Below are positions 16,178 to 25,159 of a DNA stretch of 64,000 bases, in pieces. The notes under the pieces are model-generated. The model had not been told where the DNA came from. It worked only from the letters and a program-made list of their open reading frames with translations, and ran no database searches. Location: contig CAJULQ010000005.1 in NCBI GenBank assembly GCA_910587595.1, forward strand, positions 8,941 through 72,940, written 5' to 3'. Both the position numbers and the translations under genes were made by a program. The number at the start of each line of letters is the position of its first letter. Position 1 is the first letter of the stretch. The DNA comes from an uncultured Christensenellaceae bacterium (GTDB lineage Bacteria > Bacillota > Clostridia > Christensenellales > Pumilibacteraceae).

Positions 16178-18364
16178 ATGATCGAATTGAAAAACATATG
16201 CAAAGAATACGTATCGCGCAAAAAGAAAATGCGTGCGTTACATAACGTAAACCTAACGTTAGGGGAAAACGGTCTGGTGTGCCTTGTGGGCGAATCGGGT
16301 TGCGGTAAAACCACATTGCTCAATTTGCTGGGCACACTCGATTCGCCGTCCTACGGTGATATTTTAATAGACGGCAAAAGCATTATTAAAATGCGTGAAA
16401 GCGAGATAAACGCGTATCGCGCCACGCAAATAGGCTTTATTTTTCAAGACCTCAATTTGATCGAGGATTTAACGGTGCGCGACAATTTGTTGCTTGTGTG
16501 CAATAAAGACGAGTTGGAAAGTAAGCACCGAGCAACGTTGCAAAAATTGAAAATAGACGAATTTGCCGATAAACTGCCCAAAGAACTGTCGGGCGGACAG
16601 CGCCAGCGCGTGGCCATAGCGCGCGCGATCGTAAAGGGCAGCCGTGTATTGCTGTGCGACGAACCCACGGGGTCGCTCGATCCCGACAATGCCGTTATCA
16701 TATTCGAAACGCTCAAAGAGATCTCGCACGAACGGTTGGTGGTGGTGGTTTCGCACGATATAGCCACGGCAAGTAAATATGCCGACCGCATGATCCGTTT
16801 GCACAACGGCGAAGTGCAAAGCGACACGGCGAGCGAGCAAGAATATAGCAAGGAACAAGAAAATGCGCCCTACGCGCAAACGGCCGAAGTATCGTCGCGC
16901 CCCAAAGCCAAACAGCGGTTGCGCGGGTTGTTCGGTCTGTCGGTGCGCTATCTTAAATGCAAACCCGCACGGCTCACGATCATGGCGGTGATCTCCGTGC
17001 TTATTTTCACGTTGCTGTCGATAGTCAGCGCTGTTTCGTCGTACGATCGCAATTCGATGATCAGACGCGCTATGGATAAAAACGATGTGCGGTATTTTAC
17101 GGTAGAGCAGACCTTTAACGGAAGAATCGTGGCGTTGGGAGAAAATGCATTGGGCGGTGAGATCGGTCAAAAAGTGCACTATCCGATGCATCCATGGAGC
17201 CGAGAGGATATTGGTTGGTTTTCCGAAATCGCACAATGCACTGTGGATCCGATTTATAACCAATATGTTTGGCAACTAGATAATTTGGGCGAAAAAGAGA
17301 AGGACTATACGGTAACATACTTGTATGACAATATGCAAAATGCGGGTGTTGTGCATTATACTTCCGACTTTGCCGCGCGATACGGATTTACCTTATACGG
17401 TAGCGCGCCCGAGAAAGAGTTTGATATTGTGTTGGGCGGGCACGCTTTTAATTTGTTCAAAACATTCGGCTATCATAACGGCGAACAAACCATAGATATC
17501 CGTGAACCGGCCGATTTGATAGGTAGAACGATTAAAGTGAAAGATTATGAAAGTATTTTTACGGTAACGGGCATATTGGATACCCGTTTCAATGCCGAAC
17601 GATATGATCCTACAAGAAAGTTTAAGGATTCGGAAAGATTAAAATTGCGCACGTATACAAAAGAATTCAATGCTATCGAAAAAGGTAGCGTACATAATGT
17701 TTTCTATGTGAGCGATGCATATTATACCGATATTTTGTTAAACGGTGCGTTTCTCGGCGCGCCCGTATATCGAGTTTTGGTTCCTACGCTTAATAAAAAG
17801 ATAACAAGTCAATTGATAAGTTTTGACAATGACCGTTTGTTGCGCGACGGAACATATTTGGATTTTAACAACGAATGTGCTTACGAGTCGGTGCAGTTTG
17901 GATTTAATAACGAAGTTGTAGCTGCCGTGGAACGGGCAGACGCCGTATTCAGCGCATTGGCAAAATATATGCGGTATGTGTTTATTGGTGTGGCTGTGAT
18001 TGCCGTACTTGTTGTCTATTTGTATTTCAGTGCGCTTTTGAACAGTCGCGAAAAAGACGTAGGCGTGTTGCGCACCAATGGTTACACAAAAGGCGAGATG
18101 GTGTTGCCCTTTATCTTCGAGGCGCTTATCCTTTCGGCGGGATTTATTGTGTTGTCGGTAATTGTGTCGGCAATTGCTATCCCCGTGTTTGTCAAACTAT
18201 TCAATGCACAATACAGTCTTTTGTTTACGCCCATATCGTTTACCTTTGCGCAAGTGGGGCTTATTGTGGGCGTGCAGTTGCTGTTTGCCGCCGTAGGCAT
18301 ACTGTTGCCGCTGTTGTTATTGCTCCGCAAAAAACCCATGCAGATCATCAACGCGGGCAAATAG
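16178..18364 (+). CDS. MacB/FtsX-type ABC transporter, fused ATPase-permease (copy 2)
   Basis: A 728-residue paralogue of the previous gene with the same order: ATPase (GESGCGKTT, LSGGQRQRVAIARA, DEPTGSLD), one helix near 265-285, an outer domain, then three C-terminal helices. By eye, nt 16553-16805 differ from 14320-14572 at only about six positions, and 18251-18351 equals 16006-16106 exactly. The intervening outer domain has diverged. It starts 58 nt after copy 1 with only a weak ribosome site (GAGGG) and is probably coupled to it. A role in export of, or protection from, a membrane-active agent fits the context but is not shown. Confidence 0.88.
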   Translation: MIELKNICKEYVSRKKKMRALHNVNLTLGENGLVCLVGESGCGKTTLLNLLGTLDSPSYGDILIDGKSIIKMRESEINAYRATQIGFIFQDLNLIEDLTVRDNLLLVCNKDELESKHRATLQKLKIDEFADKLPKELSGGQRQRVAIARAIVKGSRVLLCDEPTGSLDPDNAVIIFETLKEISHERLVVVVSHDIATASKYADRMIRLHNGEVQSDTASEQEYSKEQENAPYAQTAEVSSRPKAKQRLRGLFGLSVRYLKCKPARLTIMAVISVLIFTLLSIVSAVSSYDRNSMIRRAMDKNDVRYFTVEQTFNGRIVALGENALGGEIGQKVHYPMHPWSREDIGWFSEIAQCTVDPIYNQYVWQLDNLGEKEKDYTVTYLYDNMQNAGVVHYTSDFAARYGFTLYGSAPEKEFDIVLGGHAFNLFKTFGYHNGEQTIDIREPADLIGRTIKVKDYESIFTVTGILDTRFNAERYDPTRKFKDSERLKLRTYTKEFNAIEKGSVHNVFYVSDAYYTDILLNGAFLGAPVYRVLVPTLNKKITSQLISFDNDRLLRDGTYLDFNNECAYESVQFGFNNEVVAAVERADAVFSALAKYMRYVFIGVAVIAVLVVYLYFSALLNSREKDVGVLRTNGYTKGEMVLPFIFEALILSAGFIVLSVIVSAIAIPVFVKLFNAQYSLLFTPISFTFAQVGLIVGVQLLFAAVGILLPLLLLLRKKPMQIINAGK

Positions 18365-18377
18365 GGAGAAAACTATA

Positions 18378-20573
18378 TTGGTGCGATTGAACAATGTGAC
18401 CAAGATATACGGCAAGGGCGGCGCGAGCTGCGTCGCCTTAAACCGTATTGATTTGGAACTACCCGATAAAGGGTTGGTGTTTATAGAGGGGCGGAGCGGC
18501 TCGGGCAAAACCACGTTGCTCAATATTATTGCGGGGTTCGATCGTCCTACGAGCGGCACGGTGCAAACCGCATACGGTAAAAACCATTGCGCCATGATCT
18601 TTCAAGATTTTCAGCTGATCGACATGCTTACGGTACGGCAAAATCTCGAATTGGTGCAAGACATTATGCCGCAAGCCAAACAAGACATGGCCGCATGGGC
18701 GGAAAAGTACGGATTGGGAGAATTGTTGCACAAATACCCCAATCAAATATCGGGCGGCCAAAAACAGCGGGTGGCGATCGCGCGCGCCGTGTTGGAAAAT
18801 CGCCCCATGATAGCGTGCGACGAGCCTACGGGCAATTTAGACGAAGAAAACGCGCAAATGATCGCCGAACTGTTGGCAAACGAGGCTAAAGAACGTTTGG
18901 TGCTTGTTGTATCGCACGACAAAGAGTTGTTTGCGGATATTTGCGATCGGCATATTTATATCAAAGGCGGCGAGATCGTGCAAGACAGCGCGCCGCAAGA
19001 AACGGTTGATAAGGTATCGGCAGACGGCGGGCAAACGCGGACAAACCCCGTAAGAGTGGGCGCGCGGTCGCAGTGTTTGCTTTCCTATCGGTGCTTTTGC
19101 AAAAATGCAGGCAAAAATATATTCTTGGCGATCGCGCTGTTTTTGTCTTTTACCGTTTTGCTGTCGGCGATCAACGGGTTGTTGAACACGGAAGGGCGCG
19201 TAATCTATAACGTGCACCGCGCGCATGGCAGTAACGCGGAATTTGTTTTGCAAGATCCGAAATATGCGGACGAGTGGTTTGCCATGGCGGAAGAAGATTT
19301 TTCGTATGTTGCCGAAAAGGGCGAGGCGGAAGCGCGATTTGTAGACAATTCGTTTGGTATTTGGAACGGGGAAGAAATGGCTTGCACCATCGAACGGTTG
19401 TATGTGGCGCAAAGCTGTGCGCGCGAAATGGTGTGCGGCTCGAACAGCACGGAAAACAACAAAATACTTTTGTCCGATTATCTTGCCGAACGGTTGGCGG
19501 ATAGTCTCGGCGTTGCCGACGTTTCCCAACTGTTGGGTGCGCCGATCGCATGGGGTTGCACGTTGGGCGGGGTGTACGCCACAAAATATTCGGACAATAA
19601 AACCGCCGCGCCGAGCGACGAAATATTGGCGCGCGAGTACCAAACGGCGTATGTTTCGATGCAAACGATCGTATCGGTGCAACCCGATAGTGCGAGCATG
19701 TGCGTGGTGGCCAATGGGCAAGCGCTTACGCCGTATAACGAAATAAAAAAATCGTCTGCCGTAAGCAATGCGGTGTATGGTGAAAAGAGCGAGTTGGCGG
19801 CGGGCGAGATCGCGTTGTCGGTAGGCGTTGCGCAAGCGTATGCCGCGGATCCGAAAGACTTGATCGGGCAAACGGTGGAGATCGCGTTTGCCAATTATCG
19901 CAATTCGCAAAGCAGACAGCCTTACGCCGAAGTGACGGTGGCGCGCACGGTAAAATATATAGTTTCGGGTATTGATGTGATCGTATTGTCCGAAGAAGAT
20001 TTTGCCGCGATCGTGCCGTTGCGCAACGGTAGGTTTTTCGGGACGAATATTTGGGGCGTGCGCATGGCGTCTTGCTCTAAGGGGGCAACGCAGAAGTTGA
20101 TTGCCGCGGGGTATACCGACGCATCGTATTGGGCGGAAAGCATTGGCGAGGGGATCGGCTGGCAACGCACGCTCTCTTTTATAGAACTTGCGGTGGGCGC
20201 CGTGCTCTTGATCGTTTGTATCATCATTCTGTGCAATCACGTGGCCGCGCTGATCGACAAAGAAAAGCGCGCGCTCGGTGTGTTGGTGTCGTTGGGCATT
20301 CCCGTGCGGCGCACGGTGCTGCTGTTCTTGGCAAGCGTAATGCTGTCGGTGTTGTTGTGTTTGGGGCTGTCGGCCGTGGCGGGTTTTGCCACGACGGCGG
20401 GTATCAATGCGATCATGGCAACTATGGGCATGGGCGTGCATACGTTCTTTTACGAACCGCTTTCGGTCTTGTGTCTGTTCGCCGTGTTCGTTGTGCTTGC
20501 GGCGCTGTTGTATGCGATCGTAACCATCAAACTTTCCAAAAAACAAGTTATAGATATTATCTATGAACGTTGA
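18378..20573 (+). CDS. MacB/FtsX-type ABC transporter, fused ATPase-permease (copy 3, divergent)
   Basis: A 731-residue fusion with the same layout but little sequence similarity to copies 1 and 2. Walker A is GRSGSGKTT, the signature ISGGQKQRVAIARA, Walker B MIACDEPTGNLD. One helix follows the linker (near residues 250-270), then an outer domain and three C-terminal helices ending in KLSKKQVIDIIYER. The TTG at 18378 is nine bases after GGGAG, which overlaps the previous stop; GTG 18381 is an alternative start. It is the last gene of the MACPF-transporter operon. No substrate-binding or outer-membrane partner is encoded, as expected for a Gram-positive cell. Confidence 0.85.
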   Translation: MVRLNNVTKIYGKGGASCVALNRIDLELPDKGLVFIEGRSGSGKTTLLNIIAGFDRPTSGTVQTAYGKNHCAMIFQDFQLIDMLTVRQNLELVQDIMPQAKQDMAAWAEKYGLGELLHKYPNQISGGQKQRVAIARAVLENRPMIACDEPTGNLDEENAQMIAELLANEAKERLVLVVSHDKELFADICDRHIYIKGGEIVQDSAPQETVDKVSADGGQTRTNPVRVGARSQCLLSYRCFCKNAGKNIFLAIALFLSFTVLLSAINGLLNTEGRVIYNVHRAHGSNAEFVLQDPKYADEWFAMAEEDFSYVAEKGEAEARFVDNSFGIWNGEEMACTIERLYVAQSCAREMVCGSNSTENNKILLSDYLAERLADSLGVADVSQLLGAPIAWGCTLGGVYATKYSDNKTAAPSDEILAREYQTAYVSMQTIVSVQPDSASMCVVANGQALTPYNEIKKSSAVSNAVYGEKSELAAGEIALSVGVAQAYAADPKDLIGQTVEIAFANYRNSQSRQPYAEVTVARTVKYIVSGIDVIVLSEEDFAAIVPLRNGRFFGTNIWGVRMASCSKGATQKLIAAGYTDASYWAESIGEGIGWQRTLSFIELAVGAVLLIVCIIILCNHVAALIDKEKRALGVLVSLGIPVRRTVLLFLASVMLSVLLCLGLSAVAGFATTAGINAIMATMGMGVHTFFYEPLSVLCLFAVFVVLAALLYAIVTIKLSKKQVIDIIYER

Positions 20574-20595
20574 GAAACAGAAAGATTATAAAAGG

Positions 20596-20779
20596 GTCAT
20601 TTCGACCGAGCGAAAAAATCTCCTACTGCTTTTGTCATTTCGAGCGAAGTCGAGAAATCTTTCACTGTCGAAAGAGGCAGACCCCTCGACTAACGCTCGG
20701 GGTGACACAAATGGGATACTATGCTCGGGGGCAAGGGTGTGGGGTTGTCACCTCGACCGAAGCGGAGAGGCCTTTACTT
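20596..20779. repeat. Dispersed intergenic repeat cluster, four units
   Basis: Four units fill the gap after the transporter operon: 20596-20626 (GTCATTTCGACCGAGCG), 20633-20663 (TGTCATTTCGAGCGAAGTCG), 20666-20707 (CCCCTCGACTAACGCTCGGG) and 20745-20779 (GTCACCTCGACCGAAGCGG). They match the families at 9862-9955, 24969-25033 and 63943-64000. Short frames across this cluster are made of repeat sequence and are not genes. Confidence 0.82.
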
Positions 20780-20804
20780 CTATGAAAGTATTGGCGCGGA
20801 GATA

Positions 20805-20833
20805 TTGCCTTTTGCATAAAAGCGTGCTATACT
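20805..20833 (+). promoter_or_regulatory. Promoter of leaderless type before the TIR-like gene
   Basis: TTGCCT (20805-20810), 17 nt, TATACT (20828-20833). Only six bases separate the -10 from ATG 20840, so transcription would begin at or next to the start codon, and no ribosome site exists. Confidence 0.7.
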
Positions 20834-20839
20834 ATATCC

Positions 20840-21349
20840 ATGATCGGATATTATGTGGCATATCCGCCCGCGGCGGAAGAATGGGCGGAAAAGGTAAACG
20901 AGGCGTTTGCGGCGGCGGGGCTATGCAACACGCAAGACGCGGCGCATAGCGGCAAAGAGGCGTTGCGCCTTGCCGATTTTTTGTTGTTGGTGGTGACCGA
21001 GCGCGCGCAAGCGGAACTGCCCGATATGCGCAATGCGTGGGAGTTTTTCGAAAACGAGATCCGCTGGCGGCGCAAACCGCACGGCGAAATTTTGTTTATC
21101 GCGCCCGACGAGAGCGTGCTGGTTAATCTGCCGTTGCGCCTTAAAAAATACGGCTACTATTTAATGACCGAGGCGGGCGACGCGGCCGCCTACTGCAAAG
21201 ACGCTTACCAAACGGCGCAAGAGAGTGCGGCGCGCGAAAAGAAAGAAATGCCGCCCGTCAAAGAGATCAAGTATTCGCCCGCGGCGGAGTCGGTGCCGCA
21301 GATAAAATTTTCGGTGCGGGCGCCCGCGATCAAATCGTTCGACAAATAA
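20840..21349 (+). CDS. Small protein with a possible TIR-like fold
   Basis: A 169-residue soluble protein with no firm family match. The order of elements resembles a TIR (flavodoxin-like) domain: strand MIGYYVAYP, helix EEWAEKVNEAFAAAG, strand ADFLLLVVTE, helix AWEFFENEIRWRRKP, strand EILFIAP, then strand YYLMTEAGD. In TIR NADases the catalytic glutamate sits in the helix corresponding to AWEFFENEI, where Glu residues are present here. The last 40 residues are Lys/Pro-rich. It is a single gene between the dispersed repeats and pheA with its own leaderless-type promoter. The TIR assignment is tentative; a generic Rossmann-like protein is the alternative. Confidence 0.5.
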   Translation: MIGYYVAYPPAAEEWAEKVNEAFAAAGLCNTQDAAHSGKEALRLADFLLLVVTERAQAELPDMRNAWEFFENEIRWRRKPHGEILFIAPDESVLVNLPLRLKKYGYYLMTEAGDAAAYCKDAYQTAQESAAREKKEMPPVKEIKYSPAAESVPQIKFSVRAPAIKSFDK

Positions 21350-21354
21350 AACGC

Positions 21355-21384
21355 TTTACAATGGGCGAGCGGGTGTGCTATAAT
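21355..21384 (+). promoter_or_regulatory. Promoter of the pheA-secA pair
   Basis: TTTACA (21355-21360), 18 nt, TATAAT (21379-21384), about 45 nt before the pheA GTG. Confidence 0.7.
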
Positions 21385-21426
21385 CTACGTTGAGCAATCC
21401 AAACCGTAGGAGCATGCAACGCAGCC

Positions 21427-22248
21427 GTGAAGATCAGCTATTTCGGAGATACGCGTAGCCATACGCATGCCGCCGCTCTCGCGCTGTTGCGCGACGGTGG
21501 CGTTTGCGCGTGCGCGGAAAAAGGATACGACACGGTGTTCGAAACGTTGCGGGCGGTGGCAAGCGGCGCGGCCGATTGGGGCGTGGTGCCCATGGAAAAC
21601 AGCTTGGAGGGCACGGTGTCGGTGTCGGTAGACGCGCTGAGCGAGCACAAGCTGTATATCGTGCGCGAGATCGTGTTGCCCGTGCGGCAAAGTCTTATCG
21701 TGCGCGAGGGCGTGCAACTAAAAGACGTGCGCACGGTGTATTCGCACCCGCAAGCGTTGGCGCAGTGTCGCCATTCGCTGTTAAAGCTGTTGCCCCATGC
21801 CGCGGCGCAACAAGTGCCCTACACGTCGGCGGCGCTCGGCATGTTAGACGGGCACAGCGCGGCCATTGCGCGCGAGGCGGGCGACGGACAAGCCGTGCTC
21901 ATACAAGATCTGGCCGATTCGCCCGACAACTGCACGCGGTTCGTGGCGGCGGCGGCCAAGCCGAATGATGCGGGCAACAAAGTGAGTTTGCTGTTTGCCA
22001 CGCGCAACGAGGCGGGCGCGCTTGTCCGCGCGTTGGCCGAGATCGCGTCGCGCGGGTGGAACATGACCAAAATAGAATCGCGCCCCTCCGGCAAACGCAT
22101 GGGGCAATACGTGTTTTACGTGGACTTTTTGTTCGACGGGTCCGACGCGTCGTTGCGATCGTTTACGGAAGCGCTCGGTAAATACACCGAAGAATGGCAG
22201 TTTTTGGGAAAGTACGACCCCTACGGATATGGGGAAAAAGGCAAATAA
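21427..22248 (+). CDS. pheA: Prephenate dehydratase with C-terminal ACT domain
   Basis: A 273-residue enzyme converting prephenate to phenylpyruvate in phenylalanine synthesis. The substrate-site motif NCTRFV lies near residues 169-174, with the catalytic Thr in TRF. MENSLEGTVSVSVDAL is the conserved N-terminal lobe segment. From about residue 185 an ACT domain carries GALVRAL and the Phe-binding ESRPS motif, implying feedback inhibition by phenylalanine. It lacks a chorismate mutase domain, as usual in Firmicutes. The start is GTG 21427, with GGAG 16 nt upstream (rather far). An ATG at 21413 leads to an early stop. secA follows after 12 nt. Confidence 0.93.
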   Translation: MKISYFGDTRSHTHAAALALLRDGGVCACAEKGYDTVFETLRAVASGAADWGVVPMENSLEGTVSVSVDALSEHKLYIVREIVLPVRQSLIVREGVQLKDVRTVYSHPQALAQCRHSLLKLLPHAAAQQVPYTSAALGMLDGHSAAIAREAGDGQAVLIQDLADSPDNCTRFVAAAAKPNDAGNKVSLLFATRNEAGALVRALAEIASRGWNMTKIESRPSGKRMGQYVFYVDFLFDGSDASLRSFTEALGKYTEEWQFLGKYDPYGYGEKGK

Positions 22249-22260
22249 AAAGGAGCAAAT

Positions 22261-24963
22261 ATGGGACTCATCAGTTTTATCACGGGTAGCGACAACCGCA
22301 AGCACCTCAAAAAGCTGGAGGCGATCGCCCTCAAGGTGGAGGAATACGACGAGGCGTACCGTCAACTGACGGACGAGCAACTCAAGGCCAAGACCGAGGA
22401 GTTTAAGCATCGGCTCAAAGACAACTACGAAACGTTGGACGACATCTTGCCCGAAGCGTTCGCCACGGTGCGCGAGGCGAGCGCGCGCGTTTTGGGTATG
22501 CGGCACTTCCACGTGCAGATCTTGGGCGGCATCACGTTGCACCAAGGCCGTATCGCCGAAATGCGTACGGGCGAAGGCAAAACGCTTGTGTCTACCTTGC
22601 CCGCCTATCTCAACGCATTGTCGGGCGAGGGAGTGCATATCGTTACCGTGAACGACTACCTCGCCAAGCGCGACGCCGAGTGGATGGGCAAAGTGCACCG
22701 TTTCTTGGGGCTTACCGTGGGCGTGGCCGTGTCGGGCATGACGCCGGAGGCCAAACGCGCCGCCTATAATTGCGATATCACATATGCCACCAACAACGAG
22801 TTGGGTTTCGATTACTTGCGCGACAACATGGTCATCTACAAAGAAGAAATGGTGCAGCGCAAATTGAGCTACGCCATTATCGACGAGGTGGACTCCATCT
22901 TGATCGACGAGGCGCGCACGCCTTTGATCATATCGGGGCGGGGCGAAAAGTCCAGCGATCTGTATGTTCGCGCCAACCAATTCGTTAAGCGCGAGATCAA
23001 AGAGGACGATTTCGAATACGACGAGAAGAAAAAGGGTATCAACCTTACCGAGTCGGGCGCCCGCAAGGCCGAGCTGTTTTTCGGCATAGACAATCTGGCC
23101 GACATCGAAAACAGCGAGATCTCGCACCATGTAGACAACGCTTTGCGCGCGCACAAGATCATGAAACGCGACCAAGACTACATCGTGTCGGACGGCGAAG
23201 TGGTGATCGTGGACGAGTTCACGGGGCGCTTGATGGTGGGGCGTAGGTATTCCGACGGCTTGCACCAAGCCATAGAGGCCAAAGAAAACGTTACCATTCG
23301 CAACGAAAACAAAACGCTGGCCACCATAACGTTTCAAAACTACTTCCGCTTATACGATAAGTTGGGCGGCATGACGGGTACGGCCAAAACCGAAGAAACG
23401 GAGTTTAAGGGCATTTACGGCTTAGACGTGGTGGAGATCCCCACCAACGTGCCCAGCCAACGCGTGGACGAAAACGACGTGATCTATACCACGGTGAACG
23501 GCAAATTGCGCGCCGTGATCGCCGACATAAAAGAGTGTACCGACCGCGGTCAGCCCGTTTTGGTGGGCACTACCAACGTGGAAAAGAGCGAGGAGCTTTC
23601 CCGCTTGTTGCAAGGCCAGCGCATTCAGCACAACGTGCTCAACGCCAAAAACCACGAGAAAGAGGCGGAGATCATCGCGCAAGCCGGCCGCGTGAGCGCG
23701 GTGACCATAGCCACCAACATGGCGGGTCGCGGCACCGATATTTTGTTGGGCGGCAATCCCGAATACCTTGCCAAAAAGCGCATGCGCGATCTGGGCGTAG
23801 ACGAAAAGCTCGTGTCGGCGGCCACGGCGTATTTTACCACCCAAGACCCCGATATTTTGGCCGCGCGGCAACAGTATAAAAAGTTCTACGAGGAATACAA
23901 AAAAGAGGCCGACGAAGAAAAAGCAAAGGTGATCGCGGTGGGCGGCTTGCGCATTATCGGCACCGAACGCCACGAATCGCGCCGTATCGACAACCAGTTG
24001 CGCGGCCGTGCCGGTCGGCAAGGCGATATCGGCTCGTCTATCTTCTATCTTTCCATGGAAGACGATTTGTTGCGCTTGTTCGGCGGCGACAGAATGAAAC
24101 GCATTGCCGAAATGTTCCGCGCCGACGAGGACACGCCTTTTTCCATGAAAATGCTGACGCGTCAGATCGCCAACGCGCAACGCAACGTGGAGGGTCGCAA
24201 CTACTCCATTCGTAAACAAGTGCTTGAATACGACAACGTAATGAACACGCAACGCACCATTATCTATAAAGAGCGCAACAAGGTGTTGCAGGGCGAGAGC
24301 GTGCACGAGCAGATCGACACCATGATGCACGAGCAGATCGACGCCATCGTGGACACCTACACCGACCCCAAAACCGATTGGAACGAATGGGAATACGAGG
24401 ATCTCAACAAAGAGATCGAGCGCAAGCTCATTCCCGGAGACACCACGTTCCTCACCGAAGATCGCATGGAAAAATGGGCGCTCGAAGAGATCAAAGAGCA
24501 GATCTATACCGCCATGCAAACATACTACACGCAAAAGATAGAGAACGCCAAGGAATTGGGCGTGGACTTCGAGGAGATCGAGCGCGTTATATTGCTCAAA
24601 GTGGTGGATAGGCAGTGGATGGACCACATCGACGCCATGGACGCCTTGCGTCGCGGTATCGGACTGAAAGCCTACGGCCAGCAAGATCCTGTGATCGCCT
24701 ACAAGCAAGAAGGCTTTGCCATGTTCGACGACATGATCGGCCGTATCCACGAGGACACGGTGGCGCTACTCATGCGCGTGAACGTGGAGCGCGCGCCCAA
24801 ACGTGAGGGACAAAACCTCGACTTGGTGGTTTCGAGCGGCGGCAGTAAACAAGCCAAAGCCCCCCAAGTCAACGAAAAGAAAAACGTGGGACGTAACGAC
24901 GCATGCCCGTGCGGCAGCGGCAAAAAATATAAAAACTGCTGCTGGGAGAAAGACCACAAATAA
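22261..24963 (+). CDS. secA: Preprotein translocase ATPase SecA
   Basis: The 900-residue motor that pushes unfolded secretory proteins through SecYEG. Walker A is MRTGEGKT (residues 101-108). The DEAD-like region reads AIIDEVDSILIDEARTPL, followed by the second nucleotide-binding fold (TNMAGRGTDILLGG) and the LRGRAGRQGD arginine-finger motif. A C-terminal SEC-C zinc motif (CPCGSGKKYKNCC, about 882-895) binds zinc and SecB or ribosomes. The start ATG follows AAAAAGGAG. It is cotranscribed with pheA and lies just upstream of the ribosomal-protein cluster that carries secY. Confidence 0.98.
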   Translation: MGLISFITGSDNRKHLKKLEAIALKVEEYDEAYRQLTDEQLKAKTEEFKHRLKDNYETLDDILPEAFATVREASARVLGMRHFHVQILGGITLHQGRIAEMRTGEGKTLVSTLPAYLNALSGEGVHIVTVNDYLAKRDAEWMGKVHRFLGLTVGVAVSGMTPEAKRAAYNCDITYATNNELGFDYLRDNMVIYKEEMVQRKLSYAIIDEVDSILIDEARTPLIISGRGEKSSDLYVRANQFVKREIKEDDFEYDEKKKGINLTESGARKAELFFGIDNLADIENSEISHHVDNALRAHKIMKRDQDYIVSDGEVVIVDEFTGRLMVGRRYSDGLHQAIEAKENVTIRNENKTLATITFQNYFRLYDKLGGMTGTAKTEETEFKGIYGLDVVEIPTNVPSQRVDENDVIYTTVNGKLRAVIADIKECTDRGQPVLVGTTNVEKSEELSRLLQGQRIQHNVLNAKNHEKEAEIIAQAGRVSAVTIATNMAGRGTDILLGGNPEYLAKKRMRDLGVDEKLVSAATAYFTTQDPDILAARQQYKKFYEEYKKEADEEKAKVIAVGGLRIIGTERHESRRIDNQLRGRAGRQGDIGSSIFYLSMEDDLLRLFGGDRMKRIAEMFRADEDTPFSMKMLTRQIANAQRNVEGRNYSIRKQVLEYDNVMNTQRTIIYKERNKVLQGESVHEQIDTMMHEQIDAIVDTYTDPKTDWNEWEYEDLNKEIERKLIPGDTTFLTEDRMEKWALEEIKEQIYTAMQTYYTQKIENAKELGVDFEEIERVILLKVVDRQWMDHIDAMDALRRGIGLKAYGQQDPVIAYKQEGFAMFDDMIGRIHEDTVALLMRVNVERAPKREGQNLDLVVSSGGSKQAKAPQVNEKKNVGRNDACPCGSGKKYKNCCWEKDHK

Positions 24964-24968
24964 TTCTT

Positions 24969-25033
24969 TGTCATTTCGACCGACGCCCCTTCTGTGTCAT
25001 TTCGACCGAGCGTAGCGAGCGGAGAAATCTTTT
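24969..25033. repeat. Dispersed intergenic repeat, two units
   Basis: One truncated unit (24969-24990) and one complete unit (24993-25033, GTCATTTCGACCGAGCGTAG ... GAGAAATCTTTT) follow secA. They belong to the same family as the repeats at 9862, 20596 and 63943. Confidence 0.8.
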
Positions 25034-25097
25034 GCCCGTAGGTCTTGCTTTTTTACAAAAATTCCCGCAAAAAGTTTGTAAAGTTATGCATAATTGT

Positions 25098-25127
25098 TTG
25101 ACATTATTGATTTGCTTGTGTTAAAAT
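25098..25127 (+). promoter_or_regulatory. Main promoter of the S10-spc-alpha ribosomal cluster
   Basis: A consensus TTGACA (25098-25103), 18 nt, TAAAAT (25122-25127). The expected start near 25133 is the first base of the GGGCTGTGC hairpin. Confidence 0.72.
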
Positions 25128-25131
25128 AATA

Positions 25132-25159
25132 GGGCTGTGCGTCTGCGCAGCCCTTTTTT
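25132..25159 (+). terminator. Terminator-like hairpin at the 5' end of the S10 leader
   Basis: GGGCTGTGC and GCGCAGCCC pair across GTCT and are followed by six T. The predicted transcription start coincides with the first G of the stem. It may be an attenuator or a 5'-stabilising hairpin rather than the end of secA. Confidence 0.6.

Noticed and set aside
18837..20546. A 569-codon open frame on the minus strand opposite the third transporter
   Set aside because: It is rich in Arg/His with no motif or ribosome site and mirrors a strong ABC transporter; it is a GC-driven shadow. The same holds for long antisense frames at 517-1599, 21844-23337, 23422-24750 and 34833-35996.
20596..20779. A CRISPR-like array in the repeat cluster
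   Set aside because: Units differ in sequence, length and spacing, there are no unique equal-length spacers, and no cas gene is present.
20563..20949. A plus-strand frame of 128 codons between the transporters and the TIR-like gene
   Set aside because: It is made up of dispersed repeat units and runs out of frame into the following gene.
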